From Holosporales bacterium (GTDB taxonomy: Bacteria > Pseudomonadota > Alphaproteobacteria > RUG11792), in NCBI GenBank assembly GCA_031281515.1, contig JAITFF010000055.1, positions 1-7,137 on the forward strand: DNA of 7,137 nucleotides, read 5' to 3'. The stretch's first letter is position 1, and each line of letters begins with the position of its first letter. Position numbers and translations under genes: made by a program. Below the pieces are notes generated by a model. That model searched no databases. It had not been told where the DNA came from and saw only the letters and a list, made by a program, of their open reading frames with translations. Positions 5,804 through 7,137 of this stretch are shown here, in pieces.

Positions 5804-5986
5804 ACAACAATTACGACGGAACTTGATCTGACATGCAGTGGTGTCTGGGAAATCTGGTTCCCGTACAGATTTAATCCCCAATTCCTTATTTCGTATTGCC
5901 TTTGTCGGGTGAGTCTGGCACACTGGGCACGTTTCTCTGATCGAGCTACATTGCCATTCCTGCTTTGTTCTGGCGCTATATCCCAA
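5795..5986 (-). other. unassigned 63-codon open frame with a CxxC motif, doubtful gene
   Basis: A TTG-started frame gives a 63-residue product with CPVC near residue 20, a DFP segment and a cysteine-rich end (RRNCCCG). It has no Shine-Dalgarno site and overlaps the first 22 bases of the pgsA-like gene on the other strand. A second minus-strand frame is also open through the same stretch but has no usual start codon. The cysteine pair, DFP and RR..C order loosely recalls the N-terminal zinc domain of ISL3-type transposases, but the spacing is off and no further transposase sequence follows. A degenerate remnant or a chance frame are both possible. Confidence 0.18.
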
Positions 5987-6513
5987 ACATACTTTGCATT
6001 ATTAGAATTTTATGTGCTCCATCCCTGTTTCTCAGTATTCTTTCCGAATCGTCGCTGTCACTTCCGATCATCTTCCTCGCCGCGCTGACTGATTTTCTAG
6101 ATGGTTATACTGCTCGAAAATTTAAGGTTGAATCGAAGGTTGGGGCTATATTGGATCCACTGGCTGATAAGATTTTTTGTAATACGGCTCTGTGGAGCAT
6201 TTATCTCCTCGAACATCGTTCGGTGTCGTTATTCCTCGTTGCCATTCTTTTATCGGCAAGGGATTTAGCCCTGCTTTGCGGGGGCCTGCTGATCGTCTCC
6301 AAACAATTCAAGAATAAGGATCTGAAGCCAATATTTATGAGCAAAATTTGTACGGCCATGGTCTTTACGCTTTGCGGACTCGCCGTTATGGATATCGAGA
6401 CAAAAGATCTCATTTTAGAAATTCTAAGCTTTCTATGCCTGTTCGGCATTATCACATCGTTCTATCTGTACGTGATAAGGTTTACTAAAAAGTCAGATAC
6501 CACCTTCCAATAA
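5965..6513 (+). CDS. CDP-alcohol phosphatidyltransferase, PgsA-like
   Basis: Integral inner-membrane enzyme that swaps CMP of a CDP-alcohol (usually CDP-diacylglycerol) for another alcohol. PgsA makes phosphatidylglycerol phosphate. The 182-residue product has the full signature D43-x2-DG-x2-AR-x8-G-x3-D-x3-D68 in DFLDGYTARKF...GAILDPLADK. It also has several hydrophobic segments and an N-terminal IPNILCIIRI typical of PgsA. The length fits PgsA. A cardiolipin synthase or other family member cannot be excluded, so I withhold the symbol. The frame has no ATG or GTG near the conserved start; the TTG at 5965 is the best choice, and no Shine-Dalgarno site is visible. Its last 21 bases overlap the end of the convergent asd gene. 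Confidence 0.85.
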   Translation: MFWRYIPNILCIIRILCAPSLFLSILSESSLSLPIIFLAALTDFLDGYTARKFKVESKVGAILDPLADKIFCNTALWSIYLLEHRSVSLFLVAILLSARDLALLCGGLLIVSKQFKNKDLKPIFMSKICTAMVFTLCGLAVMDIETKDLILEILSFLCLFGIITSFYLYVIRFTKKSDTTFQ

Positions 6514-7137
6514 CTTCACAGCGATTTGAACGGCATTAAGTGCGGCTCCTTTCCTCAGGTTGTCTGAAACACACCAGAAACTGAGAGCATTCCGGAATGA
6601 TGGATGTCCTCTTATTCGACTAATGAAGACTTCGTCGAACCCGGCCGTATCAACAGGGGTTGCATAGTCTCGTCCGTTATCATCGATAACCTTTACGCCA
6701 TGAAAGGCGTGGAATACTCCATTGGCTTTATCTAGATCAACCGTGTCCTCAAACTTGGCAAAAACGGAGACGGAGTGCCCAATCAAAACCGGGACTCGAA
6801 CGCATGTTGCTGTTATATCAATACTTGGTAGATCCAAAATTTTCTTCGTTTCATTCATCATCTTGAGTTCCTCTTTGGAATACAAAGAATCGGTCATAGC
6901 ATCGATTTGAGGTATGACATTAAATGCAATCTGTCTCTTAAAGTGGTTTGGAATAGCCGGCCTATTCGCCAGGACCTCCTTGGATTGCACCAGTAACTCC
7001 TCGACTCCATTCTGCCCTGCCCCCGACACGGATTGATACGTTGAAACTACGATTTCCTTGACGGTAAAAACATCGTGGAGAGGCTTTATGGCCATTAGCA
7101 TCTGGATCGTCGAGCAATTCGGATTTGAGATGAGCCT
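6493..7137 (-). CDS. asd: aspartate-semialdehyde dehydrogenase, C-terminal 214 residues (start lies outside the window)
   Basis: Asd reduces aspartyl phosphate to aspartate semialdehyde with NADPH, the branch point to diaminopimelate/lysine, threonine and methionine. The frame is open to the window edge. It begins with RLISNPNCSTIQ, so the catalytic cysteine of the NPNCST motif is the 8th residue visible. Further landmarks are STYQSVSGAGQNGVEEL, FNVIPQIDAM, KEELKMMNETKKIL and VRVPVLIGHSVSVFAKFE, all typical of the bacterial enzyme. The segment fits the C-terminal part of a protein of about 340 residues. The stop at 6495-6493 lies inside the 3' end of the convergent pgsA-like gene. Its promoter and upstream neighbour are not in view. 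Confidence 0.97.
   Translation of the reverse strand, partial: RLISNPNCSTIQMLMAIKPLHDVFTVKEIVVSTYQSVSGAGQNGVEELLVQSKEVLANRPAIPNHFKRQIAFNVIPQIDAMTDSLYSKEELKMMNETKKILDLPSIDITATCVRVPVLIGHSVSVFAKFEDTVDLDKANGVFHAFHGVKVIDDNGRDYATPVDTAGFDEVFISRIRGHPSFRNALSFWCVSDNLRKGAALNAVQIAVKLLEGGI

Noticed and set aside
5717..5810. Replication origin in the rluD/pgsA spacer
   Set aside because: Only two DnaA-like boxes and no dnaA, hemE or other typical origin neighbours.

Overview
The window reads as a compact stretch of an alphaproteobacterial chromosome. The pointers are the RuvB sequence type, a membrane-anchored Tim44-domain protein, an A-type RNase P RNA and moderate GC content. Tight packing, weak or absent Shine-Dalgarno sites and scattered gene neighbourhoods (ruvB without ruvA/ruvC, acpS in a ribosomal protein operon) would suit a Holosporales/Rickettsiales-like symbiont. 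That placement is inference; no marker here settles the order.

Layout from left to right. At 1-597 (minus) is the N-terminal half of a DegT/DnrJ/EryC1/StrS-type PLP aminotransferase, cut by the window edge. It diverges from ruvB (698-1681, plus). A long minus-strand block follows; in transcription order it is rluD (5712-4747), rpsF (4611-4276), rpsR (4247-4026), acpS (4009-3635), ruvX (3638-3177), a non-coding gap of about 330 bp, rnpB (about 2836-2416) and a Tim44-like gene (2395-1769). The Tim44-like gene meets ruvB tail to tail. To the right, a CDP-alcohol phosphatidyltransferase (pgsA-like, 5965-6513, plus) diverges from rluD and overlaps, tail to tail, the end of a partial asd gene (6493-7137, minus).

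Functionally these are housekeeping genes. RluD, S6, S18, RuvX and RNase P serve ribosome and RNA maturation. AcpS and the PgsA-like enzyme serve fatty acid and phospholipid synthesis. Asd feeds lysine/diaminopimelate, threonine and methionine synthesis. RuvB serves recombination, and the DegT enzyme probably makes an amino sugar for a surface glycan. I see no mobile element, CRISPR array, tRNA or defence system.

The less ordinary signals are non-coding or very short. A 42-bp repeat occurs twice (38/42 identical). One copy forms most of a 17-codon leader ORF with a strong Shine-Dalgarno site, whose stop overlaps the rluD start as ATGA. The rpsF leader can form two mutually exclusive hairpins, one covering the ribosome binding site. 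rnpB ends about 20 nt before the start codon of the Tim44-like gene. A pair of DnaA-box-like 9-mers lies between rluD and pgsA.
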